DNA of 64,000 bases from Anaerovibrio lipolyticus LB2005. Lineage in GTDB: Bacteria > Bacillota > Negativicutes > Selenomonadales > Selenomonadaceae. The translations under genes and the position numbers were made by a program. Positions 30,301-37,949 of the stretch are shown piece after piece; within the stretch, counting starts at the first letter, position 1, and each line of letters opens with the position of its first letter. The notes below the pieces were generated by a model, which was given only the letters and a program-made list of their open reading frames with translations, did not search any database and was not told the origin of the DNA. Where the stretch lies: contig NZ_JHYA01000001.1 of the NCBI RefSeq assembly GCF_000621545.1, positions 124,001-188,000 on the forward strand, given 5' to 3'.

Positions 30301-30736
30301 AAGCGCTAAGGCAAATAATTCCCTCATGATACTGACGCAGCAGCTCTTTGTCTATACGGGGCTTGTAATACATGCCCTCAATATTGGCCTTGGAAACCAG
30401 CTGTACCAGATTCTTGTAGCCAGTTTCATTTTCAGCCAGCAAAATAAGGTGATAGTACTTAGTACCATCCACCTCAAAATTCTCCCGACGATCCCGGGGA
30501 GCCATATAAACCTCGCAGCCAATAACAGGATTTATTCCCTCCGCCTTGGCAGCCTTATAAAAATCAATTACGCCAAACATATTGCCATGGTCAGTAATGG
30601 CCAGGTGTTTCATCCCCAGCTCCTTGGCCCGCTTCACCAATGGCTTTATTCTGTTTGCACCATCCAGCAGACTATACTCAGTATGAACATGCAAATGGGC
30701 AAATGGTATATTATTCTCAAGCATACTTTCTTCCAC
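27317..30736 (-). CDS. dnaE: DNA polymerase III alpha subunit, DnaE type
   Basis: DnaE works beside PolC in lagging-strand synthesis or repair. Domains in order: PHP (LHVHTEYSLLDG near residue 14, ITDHGNMFG near 48), palm with PDIDVDFCYVRR near 395, fingers, tandem HhH, and a C-terminal OB domain near 990-1080. QMGLFDDE near 905 looks like a beta-clamp motif. At 1139 residues it is full length. GTG at 30736 is preceded by GGAGGATTAAGC; an ATG four codons later is a weaker alternative. A WYL-island operator lies 149 bp upstream, so dnaE may belong to that regulon. Confidence 0.95.
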   Translation of the reverse strand: MEESMLENNIPFAHLHVHTEYSLLDGANRIKPLVKRAKELGMKHLAITDHGNMFGVIDFYKAAKAEGINPVIGCEVYMAPRDRRENFEVDGTKYYHLILLAENETGYKNLVQLVSKANIEGMYYKPRIDKELLRQYHEGIICLSACIAGEIPSWILRGDMDRAEKSLQDYLEIFGQDNFFIEIQYHGMEQEVKANKGLIELAQKYNIGLVATNDAHYLTREASEFHDILLCIQMSKTVDDPSRMKFFGQEFYLKSPDEMAQLFPEYPEAMSNTVKIAERCHVEFDFENRHLPLFPLPEGMTDEQYLRKLCEDNLSSHYSEETKEVRDRLEYELGVIHTMGFDSYFLIVWDFINYARSENIPVGPGRGSAAGSIVAYLLGITDIDPLKYSLLFERFLNPERVTMPDIDVDFCYVRREEVIEYVKRRYGEDHVAQIVTFGTLAAKGAIKDVGRALNMPFSEMNKITKLVPSELGITIQKALDTTKELKALYDESEEVHRLLDFAMGVEGLPRHSSTHAAGIVIARNPLTDYLPVMMTDGTLVTQYDKDHVEELGLLKMDFLGLRTLTVLDDAIKNIKKNRGVDVDLRTIPLVDKKTSEMLCKGFTGAVFQMESSGMTNIIKELKPEGFTDLIPLVALYRPGPLGSGMVDDFIAGRHGTKEVTYMHPLLEPILKETFGVVLYQEQVMQIVQVLAGFTLGQADLLRRAMGKKKAAILMAQKENFLKGCDSNGIDADLANKIFDLLTHFADYGFNKSHSAAYAYVAWQTAYLKANYPEEFMAAMLTSVMDTTDKVSVYIEQCRRMGIAVLPPDINASSVNFSVDGNAIRFGLAAVKNVGDAALQNLEEERSNGGPFTSLTDFCLRIDMRTINKRVIESLIKCGAFDSIGARRSQLLEVLSKTVDAAAVSQKDKATGQMGLFDDEVLNDVTEVKLPDIPEVDRSIMLMWEKEITGFYITGHPLDEYSDVLNGFTRISDILAGKVRDGKTVKLGGMVVSAKRIATKKGDTMCFAEVEDFSHSIEVVVFPKVFYQCVNALEPDSAVMVAGKVNFTDDGIKVLADRVCLLKDYKPDIYIAISAAHENEAVFKAVKDVLSTHQGDHIVYIYYSDRKKVIKTERAMWIDGSEEAISLLKEILGDDCVKTR

Positions 30737-30768
30737 GCTTAATCCTCCACAGTTTTACTCATTTTTAT

Positions 30769-30774
30769 ATTATA
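30769..30774 (-). promoter_or_regulatory. possible proximal -10 box of dnaE
   Basis: A perfect TATAAT in GGGTATAATATAAAA on the minus strand, 33 nt before the dnaE start. No clear -35 hexamer is seen; a single operator half-site (ATGTGCA, 30781-30787) lies just upstream of it. Confidence 0.4.
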
Positions 30775-30869
30775 CCCTATATGTGCATATTTTTCCCTCT
30801 TTATTTATGATCTCAAAAGGCAACTCCCTGCTCCCCCTTTCCCTAAATAAACTGTCTTATTTTATCTAT

Positions 30870-30904
30870 ATAACAACAAAGGGCATGTGCAACATTTTGC
30901 ACAT
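30870..30904 (-). promoter_or_regulatory. WYL-island operator/promoter, site 1 (upstream of dnaE)
   Basis: ATGTGCA-ACATTT-TGCACAT at 30885-30904, extended here to 12-bp arms (GGGCATGTGCAA at 30881-30892 / TTGCACATGCCC at 30897-30908). On the minus strand the -10-like TGTTAT follows exactly 9 nt after the 20-bp core, preceded by TG-T. It points to dnaE with a leader of about 130 nt. Because the long arms could also fold in RNA, it may double as terminator of the gene at 30955. Confidence 0.6.
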
Positions 30905-30954
30905 GCCCAGGCTGATAGGGAAGCTTTTAATCTAATAAGTAATTTGATACAGAC

Positions 30955-31875
30955 TTAATTGCAATTTAGAGATTGGTATTTACTCTTCTCAAAAAGAACA
31001 TCTTCATAATTCTCGCACCAATACCAGAATAACTGATTTTTCTGGCTATCATTCAATTTATCTGTTTCTTTTATCATTTTAATAGCCCTACTATTATCTT
31101 CCACACTTAAACCTGTATCTTTTTTCTCATCAGGCTGCCTCTTTACCCAAGAGCCCGTTAACAAAAACATAATATCTATGCTCTGTATATCTTTATCTGT
31201 TAACGTTCTAGCATTGCCGTTATATATCCTATTCATAAGATTATACGCTTTTATCATTTCAGAAACCAAACCGATTTCTTTGTATTTCTCTTTTACATTA
31301 TTGTAATCAATACCATGCGCTACAACACCTTGAGGACCTTTCAATACACCTTGAGTACACTTGTATTCAACCAACATCATTCTGTGCTCATCAGGACAAA
31401 TAATGACTAAATCTATTTCCGGTCTTTTTTTATCAGGAAAATACGTACTTGGAATGGCTGTTTCGAAACCACATACGGAATATGATCCGTTTTCATATGA
31501 AATATTATTTACCGCGATAGGATGTTGGGTATGCCTTTCATGTTCTTGGGGTTGTGCGCAGGCAACTCCATCTAATAAAGCTTTTAAGTTACGACAATTA
31601 TTATTTGAATTATTTATGAAGGTCTTTAAATCAGATTTTATATTCTCCCAATCACTTCCTAAATATTTTTCATAACTGCCACTTAATGCACACTTTACTA
31701 CATCATCCTTAATCTCCGCAAAGGCGTATCCCGCATAATAACAAAGAATACTATTTTCCCCAGGAATTGCAAGCACAGAATAACCTATCTTTTTTGCATT
31801 TGATATCAAACTCCTTACCTGCTCTATTGTTTCTTCTTTGTAATCATCTTTTCTGTAAAACGGTTTCTGTCCCAT
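30955..31875 (-). CDS. PD-(D/E)XK nuclease-like protein of unknown family
   Basis: I do not recognise a named family. Residues 155-172 read EIDLVIIC...LVEYK: an Asp (D155), a short hairpin and then E170-x-K172, the core of a PD-(D/E)XK nuclease fold, followed by a helix. The N-terminal 110 residues (SVLAIPGENSILCYYAGYAF) and the C-terminal Trp-rich end are novel to me. The ATG has AGAGGAGAA upstream. It follows the small membrane protein gene by 78 bp and is probably third in the operon starting at operator site 2. The nuclease reading rests on one motif. Confidence 0.6.
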   Translation of the reverse strand: MGQKPFYRKDDYKEETIEQVRSLISNAKKIGYSVLAIPGENSILCYYAGYAFAEIKDDVVKCALSGSYEKYLGSDWENIKSDLKTFINNSNNNCRNLKALLDGVACAQPQEHERHTQHPIAVNNISYENGSYSVCGFETAIPSTYFPDKKRPEIDLVIICPDEHRMMLVEYKCTQGVLKGPQGVVAHGIDYNNVKEKYKEIGLVSEMIKAYNLMNRIYNGNARTLTDKDIQSIDIMFLLTGSWVKRQPDEKKDTGLSVEDNSRAIKMIKETDKLNDSQKNQLFWYWCENYEDVLFEKSKYQSLNCN

Positions 31876-31953
31876 ACTAAATTCTCCTCTAAGGTGTTTA
31901 TGTAAAATTCACATTCATATCATTCGCCATATATTTTTTAAATCCTTCTTTAC

Positions 31954-32115
31954 CTAAAACCAATCATGAAATGGTGCATCATCATCCCAGAACAGCAGCC
32001 AAAACAGCACTATCTCTCCCAAGGTGGCTGAACGCAGTCCGGACCAAAGAAGCCAAACACATAAAATAGATAACATCAGCCATATTATAAAAATTAGAAA
32101 TAGCATTTCATTCAT
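31954..32115 (-). CDS. small membrane protein with acidic DWF tail
   Basis: A 53-residue protein beginning MNEMLFLIFIIWLML: one long hydrophobic helix (about 4-25), a second hydrophobic stretch (34-43) and the tail FWDDDAPFHDWF. Its start codon overlaps the stop of the pentapeptide gene, which supports real, coupled translation. A 42-residue protein at 47030-47158 in the same island has the same build and ends SDDEVREWF. No known family; possibly a small membrane effector or anchor. Confidence 0.6.
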   Translation of the reverse strand: MNEMLFLIFIIWLMLSILCVWLLWSGLRSATLGEIVLFWLLFWDDDAPFHDWF

Positions 32116-32986
32116 CGCCCAACACCTGTCCATTACCATTCTTGTCATCATCCTTCTTCATCAGCACCTCACACATAGCAACAACTGCCAGATAATCATG
32201 CCAATCATACGGATTCTTTCTGTACCCTTCATTTACCAATTTCCTAAATTCTTCTAAGGTTCCTTCCCACGCGCCCCCATTATACATATTATTTCCTGGA
32301 AACTGGATTAAATTATCATCAATATAACACGTCAAGTAATCATTAAAGGTTTCACCTTTACCAAAAGGACCTACCTGTACAATTTTGGAGGGAAGTGTGG
32401 CACCTAATAAGCTAGTACCATTTAGGCTAGCTCCATGCAGATTAGCTCCCTCCATATCAGCAAAATACAGTGAAGCTCCATCCAAGTTCGCTCCACGCAA
32501 ATTAGCGTTTATCAACCGAGCTGACTCCATATTCGCCATACTCAAAGATGCTCCACATAGGCAAGCCTCAGTAAATTTTGCATTATTAAGGTCGGCATTA
32601 TACATTCTTGCTCCATATAATTGAGCTTTGCTTAAATTAGCATTATTTAGATCAGCATTACGCAAATTCGCTCCACTCAATTTAGCTCCACTCAGATTGG
32701 CTTTGCTAAAATCAGCTCGGATAAGGGAAGTCTTGCGCAAATCAGCTCCACTCAATTCAGCCCTATACAGGCAAGCATAACGAAGGTCAGCGTTGCGTAA
32801 ATCAGCTCCAATCAAATTAGCACCATCTAATTCAACCAAACGTAGGTCTGCTCCACGCAGATCCACTCCACTCAAATCAACATTACGCAAGTCTTCCTCA
32901 AAAAAATTTGCTTTTTTTCCGCCTTTCTTACCTTTAATCCACATTTTATGCAGCTTTACAATCTCCTGCAGTTTATCCTTATCCAT
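32108..32986 (-). CDS. pentapeptide-repeat protein
   Basis: From about residue 35 to 200 the 292-residue chain is made of A(D/N)LXX repeats (ADLRLVELDGANLIGADLRN and so on), which fold as a four-sided beta-helix; some family members mimic DNA and bind gyrase. The last 90 residues form a separate module beginning IVQVGPFG and containing FRKLVNEGY and VAMCEVLMKK. The same module ends the second pentapeptide protein at 41009. The ATG at 32986 has AGAAGGGGAGA upstream. First gene after operator site 2. Confidence 0.88.
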   Translation of the reverse strand: MDKDKLQEIVKLHKMWIKGKKGGKKANFFEEDLRNVDLSGVDLRGADLRLVELDGANLIGADLRNADLRYACLYRAELSGADLRKTSLIRADFSKANLSGAKLSGANLRNADLNNANLSKAQLYGARMYNADLNNAKFTEACLCGASLSMANMESARLINANLRGANLDGASLYFADMEGANLHGASLNGTSLLGATLPSKIVQVGPFGKGETFNDYLTCYIDDNLIQFPGNNMYNGGAWEGTLEEFRKLVNEGYRKNPYDWHDYLAVVAMCEVLMKKDDDKNGNGQVLGDE

Positions 32987-33027
32987 AAAAATCTCCCCTT
33001 CTAAAACCAAGAAATACGCTTTTTTAT

Positions 33028-33062
33028 ATAATAACAATGGGCATGTACAATATTTTGCACAT
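33028..33062 (-). promoter_or_regulatory. WYL-island operator/promoter, site 2
   Basis: ATGTACA-ATATTT-TGCACAT at 33043-33062, again extended by GGGC/GCCC to longer arms. The -10 TATTAT (preceded by TGT) follows 9 nt after the core on the minus strand, 42 nt before the pentapeptide gene. It lies 82 bp after the AAA+ gene and its long arms may also terminate that gene. Confidence 0.8.
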
Positions 33063-33144
33063 GCCCTATTTAAGTATATTTATATTTTGGAGTCCCTGCT
33101 CGATTAACTCAGGAAAGGCATGGCTGCTGGTGTGTTTGGAAAAG

Positions 33145-35196
33145 TTATACAAACCCGATTGTAGTCTTAGTTTTTTTGTACATCTTTTCTGCATTTACAG
33201 AAAAATCCTCTGCCGTAAGAGAAGTTAAATCCTTACGGCTTAACCTTTTGCCATTGGATTCTTTTATAAGTCTATCTGACTGCTTCATCATTGCCTGTTC
33301 CAAAAGATTTCTGGCAAAACGCCCATTGCCAAATTCCGATTGTTCGCAAGCACATTTGAAGATATCCAGACACTTTTCACGCACCTCATCGTCAATTACA
33401 TAACCCTTATTTTTTACCATAAGCTCAAGAATTTGAAGCATCTCCTCAGCATTATAGTCAGGAAAATCCAAATGAAAAGCGATACGGCTTCTCAGCCCTT
33501 CATTTTCCGACAAAAAATGCTCCATTTTATCGGGATACCCAGCGAAAATAACGATGACATTATCCCTTCTGTTCTCCATTTCCTGAACAATGGTATTTAT
33601 GGCCTCCGCCCCAAAGGAATTTGTATCATCCACCAATGCATAGGCCTCATCAATAAACAATATACCTCCCACGGCTTCACGGAATTTTTTCTGTACGATT
33701 TGAGCTGTCCAGCCCACATATTTGCCTACCAAATCGGCCCGGCCACATTCCACAAAATGTCCAGTTTCCAGTACACCTTCCTGTTTTAAAATTTCCGCCA
33801 TAAGGCGGGCAACCGTGGTTTTAGCACTACCCGGATTACCGGTAAAAAGCATGTGCTGGGATACATTGTAGTTATCCAGCCCCAATTTGCTTCTGGACTG
33901 TCTAATTTTGGCAGTATTAATAATTTGGTCCACCAACGCCTTTATATTCATAAGCCCCACCATATTCTTAAGTTCTTCATAAGGCTTGTTTCCTTTCTTA
34001 TTTTCTTTGATAGCAACCTTTTCAACTGCCTTATATGCTTTGTACGCTTTGCTTTTCAGCCCATTACTAAACCATTTATTATAGGTTTTATATACTTCAG
34101 TTGCCGTAAAGGTCTTAGTTTGGGATGGCAATGCCCTTTCCAATTCTTCCCGGGATGCCTTGAATTGTGATTTTGTTGTAAGCTTTTCCAAGTAATTGAC
34201 CGCCTGTTCCTTATCTCCCCGTCCTTCGCAGATTTCTATCAAGTGTATGTCTTCCTGGACAGACGCAATAAGACCTTTGCTAAACCCAGGATTTTCAGAA
34301 ATCTGCACCAAAAAGCAAAGTGTATAAAGCTGGTTATCCATCACTGACTTTGCAATAAAATCCACTACCTCCCGATAAGCCGAAGCATACACTCCATGAT
34401 CTTCATCAGTACCACTCATATCAATAGCCACAGCCGAGCCTCTGCCCGTTTTAAACATTTGCTGAAATTCTTCATCATCATAGCAGTGCTCACTAATGTT
34501 ATTAACATAGCTCACCCGTCCGCCCAGAAGCCGCTTATTTGCCTTCAATGCAAAAACAAGAAGGCTAATAATATCATTAGCAGCCTGTACTGTGCCAGCT
34601 TTAATAACATAATGCACGGGATTACCATAATATTTCTTTTCATTCTGGCGGGAATAAATTCTGTCAATCTCCTCCAACAGACTTTGATCAGCCATAATTT
34701 CATCAGCAAGGCTTTTAATTTTTCTTTTTGTGATGTTCTCCTGCCGATATACATGTTCTTGAACACGAAACCGTCTGTTTTCAAAGTAATCAAGCCCCAG
34801 CTTATTTACTATATTCCAGCCACTATAAAAGTTCTTGTCATTTGCCTTATCAAGAAGTTTATTAAATTCTTTTACTGAAATCTCGTGAATATTATCCACT
34901 ACCACCTTTTTAACGGCATAGTTATCCAAAAAGTGATTCTTAAGCCACTTTTCACAGTCCTTTAAAGTAATTTTTTCCAAATTGCAGGCCCAAACTATAT
35001 CCCAGCGTCCGTATTCACCACTAACAACCGCAACACTCAGGTTGTCATCTAGGCCGCAACAAAACCCAAGATCATCGTTAACATCATTAATAATGCGGAC
35101 AATTTTTTTATCATCAATTTCCGGATTCAAGGTTTCCTTATCATTATTTCCACACTGTAGGGACTCATATATCAATTCAGCTTTGTAGATAATCAT
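33145..35196 (-). CDS. CbxX/SpoVK-like AAA+ ATPase
   Basis: The C-terminal 250 residues are a CbxX/CfqX-type AAA+ domain: Walker A GNPGSAKTT (453-461), Walker B GILFIDEAYAL (511-521), sensor-1 region VIVIFAGYPDKM and the Arg-finger region NEGLRSRI. The Walker A has Ser-Ala where GNPGTGKT is usual. Residues 1-430 are not recognised; they contain VAIDMSGTDEDHGVY, which may be a degenerate AAA or sensor domain. I chose the ATG at 35196 (GGAGGCGGGCAAA upstream, 683 residues), since the longer frame would cross operator site 3. It forms a single-gene unit. Confidence 0.85.
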   Translation of the reverse strand: MIIYKAELIYESLQCGNNDKETLNPEIDDKKIVRIINDVNDDLGFCCGLDDNLSVAVVSGEYGRWDIVWACNLEKITLKDCEKWLKNHFLDNYAVKKVVVDNIHEISVKEFNKLLDKANDKNFYSGWNIVNKLGLDYFENRRFRVQEHVYRQENITKRKIKSLADEIMADQSLLEEIDRIYSRQNEKKYYGNPVHYVIKAGTVQAANDIISLLVFALKANKRLLGGRVSYVNNISEHCYDDEEFQQMFKTGRGSAVAIDMSGTDEDHGVYASAYREVVDFIAKSVMDNQLYTLCFLVQISENPGFSKGLIASVQEDIHLIEICEGRGDKEQAVNYLEKLTTKSQFKASREELERALPSQTKTFTATEVYKTYNKWFSNGLKSKAYKAYKAVEKVAIKENKKGNKPYEELKNMVGLMNIKALVDQIINTAKIRQSRSKLGLDNYNVSQHMLFTGNPGSAKTTVARLMAEILKQEGVLETGHFVECGRADLVGKYVGWTAQIVQKKFREAVGGILFIDEAYALVDDTNSFGAEAINTIVQEMENRRDNVIVIFAGYPDKMEHFLSENEGLRSRIAFHLDFPDYNAEEMLQILELMVKNKGYVIDDEVREKCLDIFKCACEQSEFGNGRFARNLLEQAMMKQSDRLIKESNGKRLSRKDLTSLTAEDFSVNAEKMYKKTKTTIGFV

Positions 35197-35257
35197 TTTG
35201 CCCGCCTCCATTTTTAGTAGCCATATTTTTTTAATATCATCTGTTTCTTTTATATGT

Positions 35258-35292
35258 ATTCTACAATATCTAATGTACAATATTATGTACAT
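35258..35292 (-). promoter_or_regulatory. WYL-island operator/promoter, site 3
   Basis: ATGTACA-ATATTA-TGTACAT at 35273-35292, with arms extended to CTAATGTACA/TGTACATTAG. The -10 TAGAAT follows 9 nt after the core on the minus strand, 62 nt before the AAA+ start. Confidence 0.82.
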
Positions 35293-35312
35293 TAGAGCGT
35301 GCATATACAAAA

Positions 35313-35338
35313 ATTCCCAGATTTTTTCATCTGGGAAT
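35313..35338 (-). terminator. terminator after WYL regulator 1
   Basis: ATTCCCAGAT / ATCTGGGAAT with a TTTTTC loop, followed by TTTTG on the minus strand, directly upstream of operator site 3. Confidence 0.8.
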
Positions 35339-35371
35339 CCATGATTTCTGTATTCACATTGTAAAATTATG

Positions 35372-36436
35372 TCATGCCTTGTATTTCTCCCACAAAGCCT
35401 TTGCATCGGATTGCAGCTGTTGGCGCAGATTATCCGGCTTTAATATCTCCACATAGGGACCGAATTGAAGTGCCCAATATCTTAGAGCCGAATAATTGCA
35501 CTTTATACGGGCAATAATATACTCATCTTTCTTCTCAATCTTGAAATCCGTACCAAACCAATCTACCAAATCCCCCATCATATCAGGCGTAGTTTTAATT
35601 TCAGTCCAAACGCTATCCCCGCTGAACATATAGATGTGCTCTGCCATATGAGTTGGCAAATTCAATCCAGTAGCTAGTTCCGGTACCTCTTTTCTTGGCT
35701 TAATGACTTCATCGAGAAGCTTTATGTCCGTCATTTTGTCTATACGAAAATGAGCGACATTATCATACTTGTCATAATTTCCAATAAGATAAAATCTACC
35801 ATTATTGGCCACTATCTGATAAGGATTAACCTTATAGGGCTCCTGCCTCTTAGGATGGAGCTTAAAGTCGGTTCCCATTTCATTGTAAATAAACTCGATT
35901 TTCTTCTTTACCGCTATGGCATCATTTATTATTTCCAATGAATACATTGCCTGCCTGTTTATCGTTCTATTTAATTCTGGCAAATTGCATACATGGGAAA
36001 CCTTGGCATTAAAATACTTACTAGCAAAGCCCTGCAGCTTCTTTACCAAGTTCTGGGCCTGTCTTGTGGAAATAGATTTTGAAAACAGCACGCTGTCAAT
36101 CAGTATACGCAGCTCAGAATCATCAAACTCCCTAGAAAGTAGTTTGCAACCTCGACCACTGTCAATATCCCAGCCCAATTCTATCAGTTCCTTGATGCGA
36201 CTACCCACAGTACGGCGATCACAAGTAATATCATAGTCCTTTTCCAGTAACTTTATTATGTCCTGCTGTGTAAGGGCATGATCCTCATCCGAATACTCCC
36301 GCAAGATATTCAGTATATACATATTCAGCAAGTGCTTATTTCCAGTGCCTTCCATAACCTTCCCTACCTTCTGCCAGTATATTACTTTACCTCGGATATC
36401 TTCTACAAAGCCCAGTATAATCCTTTTTTCCACCAT
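35372..36436 (-). CDS. HTH/WYL-domain transcription regulator 1
   Basis: WYL proteins are DNA-binding regulators that sense nucleic acids or nucleotides and often control DNA-damage or phage-defence genes (PafBC, BrxR/CapW). Here a winged HTH (ALTQQDIIKLLEKDYDITCDRRTVGSRIKELIELGW) is followed by a linker and a WYL domain (YQIVANNGRFYLIGNY, HFRIDKMTDI) and a WCX-like C-terminus. It is close to the WYL proteins at 51063 and 41577. The start is uncertain: ATG at 36436 or 36442, or the ATG at 36355 (MEGTGNKHLLNMYIL) that aligns with the start of the 51063 protein. Second gene after operator site 4. Confidence 0.88.
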   Translation of the reverse strand: MVEKRIILGFVEDIRGKVIYWQKVGKVMEGTGNKHLLNMYILNILREYSDEDHALTQQDIIKLLEKDYDITCDRRTVGSRIKELIELGWDIDSGRGCKLLSREFDDSELRILIDSVLFSKSISTRQAQNLVKKLQGFASKYFNAKVSHVCNLPELNRTINRQAMYSLEIINDAIAVKKKIEFIYNEMGTDFKLHPKRQEPYKVNPYQIVANNGRFYLIGNYDKYDNVAHFRIDKMTDIKLLDEVIKPRKEVPELATGLNLPTHMAEHIYMFSGDSVWTEIKTTPDMMGDLVDWFGTDFKIEKKDEYIIARIKCNYSALRYWALQFGPYVEILKPDNLRQQLQSDAKALWEKYKA

Positions 36437-36446
36437 GCACACATCT

Positions 36447-37667
36447 CTATTTCAATTTAAAAATATCATCAACTACACTATCTATTGTTGAAAAAACTGT
36501 ATTCATATATTCTTTAAATCCCGCTTCATCAAACAGCCTTAAATATTCTTGATTGCAGTTCCGAAAATTCACTTCATTATTCTCATTCAAATATTTCCAC
36601 CAATACCATACACTGCTTTTTGAACCTAGTTTTATATCCTCCGGCATCAACCAATTTGTAACATAATCTTCCATATAAGTTGACTTCTTTGCCTTATGCG
36701 GACAAACGCCAAAATAGATATGCTCCATTATTTCAAAAACCAATGCCAATTTACCCTCTAAGTTTTTATCCTTAACCGGGATGATGTATATCAACCCTGG
36801 CCAAGTGTTTTTGTTGTCCTTATAGTATTTTCCAGCCTGGTCATAATAGGCTTCTATGCAACTAGAATATCCCTTATTATCCATGTACTGTTTAATTGCA
36901 GAAAATACTTCCCGCATCTTATCTGCTTTAATATCCGGTAAAACGCTTGCTATCTCCATGGCAGCAACTAAATTATCATGCGATGACATGATTTTATCTT
37001 TTATTTCCATTGCCAATTTTCCTCCACTTTTACTGGTTAAATCTCTGATAACATTTCTAAATTGAACTAACAGTTCTCTGACAGAGTATATCTGCTCTAT
37101 TTCCTCTGCTGAAATGATTGCTCCCAACCAATTGAGAATATCTTGTTCAAAGGAAATACATTGATATTGCTCCGATGAAAGTTTTCCCTTGCTTTCACTA
37201 CCAGGTTCATGCTCATGCAATGTTAAATAATAAACCTTTGCCTCAGAGTCTTTTTTCACTGCATAATTATAATAGTCCTGACATTGCTTAGCCTGATCTT
37301 CTGCATAAACCTTTACCTCGATTGGGAATAACCGATTGCCAATATGGATAACCATGTCTATTCGACGCGAGTTATCTATAAATTCCTCACAAAGCACCTT
37401 AGCATTATTATATTCCGCATCACTAAATCCAATACCAGTTGGTTTTAGCACTATACTTATAAACTTTTTGAGAAAAATACTCCCCTGCCCATGGCTTCCA
37501 ATCGGATCTAAAAGCTCCCTTAAAAATCTGCAAATATGTACCTCTCTGCTAGCAATGCGGTTAATATAAAACACATTAAACTCTCTGCCATTTCTAAAGT
37601 TTTCTGCCCGATGTGAGGCAACTAATATACGAACTTCCTCCAAAAGCTCAATCATCTTTTTATTCAT
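36447..37667 (-). CDS. PD-(D/E)XK nuclease superfamily protein
   Basis: The N-terminal half matches the PDDEXK_4-type family of predicted nucleases found in defence islands: H44 in REVHICRFLRELLDP, D104 in SRRIDMVIHI, E117-V-K119 in LFPIEVKV, then DQAKQCQDYYNY with the conserved Gln. The C-terminal half (to residue 406) is unknown. The ATG at 37667 has AGGGGTGAC upstream and is preferred; the frame opens 14 codons earlier. First gene after operator site 4, with an unusually long leader of about 190 nt, and 5 bp or less from the WYL regulator. Confidence 0.82.
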   Translation of the reverse strand: MNKKMIELLEEVRILVASHRAENFRNGREFNVFYINRIASREVHICRFLRELLDPIGSHGQGSIFLKKFISIVLKPTGIGFSDAEYNNAKVLCEEFIDNSRRIDMVIHIGNRLFPIEVKVYAEDQAKQCQDYYNYAVKKDSEAKVYYLTLHEHEPGSESKGKLSSEQYQCISFEQDILNWLGAIISAEEIEQIYSVRELLVQFRNVIRDLTSKSGGKLAMEIKDKIMSSHDNLVAAMEIASVLPDIKADKMREVFSAIKQYMDNKGYSSCIEAYYDQAGKYYKDNKNTWPGLIYIIPVKDKNLEGKLALVFEIMEHIYFGVCPHKAKKSTYMEDYVTNWLMPEDIKLGSKSSVWYWWKYLNENNEVNFRNCNQEYLRLFDEAGFKEYMNTVFSTIDSVVDDIFKLK

Positions 37668-37856
37668 GATGTCACCCCTATTGCCTTTATTATTCTCCAT
37701 TTTCAGCATCTTTTTCTATAATACTTGTTTTATTAATACCCTATAAGTTACTCAACATTTACTTTCTACACCCTATCATAAAATCCTTTTACAAATTTTC
37801 CCCTTTAGAAGATACACCTCCATAATTTTTTTACTTTTTCTTATCTTCTTGGCTAT

Positions 37857-37891
37857 ATCTTAGCAAAAGGTATGTACACTATTTCGCACAT
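37857..37891 (-). promoter_or_regulatory. WYL-island operator/promoter, site 4
   Basis: ATGTACA-CTATTT-CGCACAT at 37872-37891 (one mismatch in the second half). The extended -10 TGC-TAAGAT follows 9 nt after the core on the minus strand; the 12 bases through TTTGCTAAGATATAGCC are identical with site 6. Confidence 0.8.
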
Positions 37892-37909
37892 AACTTTCTC
37901 AAACCAAAA

Positions 37910-37942
37910 GCCCACTAAGAAGTAATTAACTTCCAAGTGGGC
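37910..37942 (-). terminator. terminator after the ADP-ribosylglycohydrolase gene
   Basis: GCCCACT / AGTGGGC with an inner GAAGT/ACTTC pairing, followed by TTTTGG on the minus strand. Confidence 0.8.
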
Positions 37943-37949
37943 CATAAAT

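Noticed and set aside
30781-30787. A further operator at ATGTGCA upstream of dnaE
   Set aside because: Only one half-site; the second half is absent.
32390-32900. Tandem DNA repeats in the pentapeptide gene
   Set aside because: The roughly 15-bp periodicity comes from the coded five-residue repeats.
30881-33066. Operator sites 1 and 2 as plain terminators
   Set aside because: Their long arms could fold in RNA, but the core matches the other six sites, which are separate from terminators, and the -10 spacing is kept. A double role is possible.
37700-37856. A leader peptide (MEVYLLKGK...) in the long leader after operator site 4
   Set aside because: The 15-codon frame has no ribosome site before its ATG and no terminator-antiterminator pair is evident.
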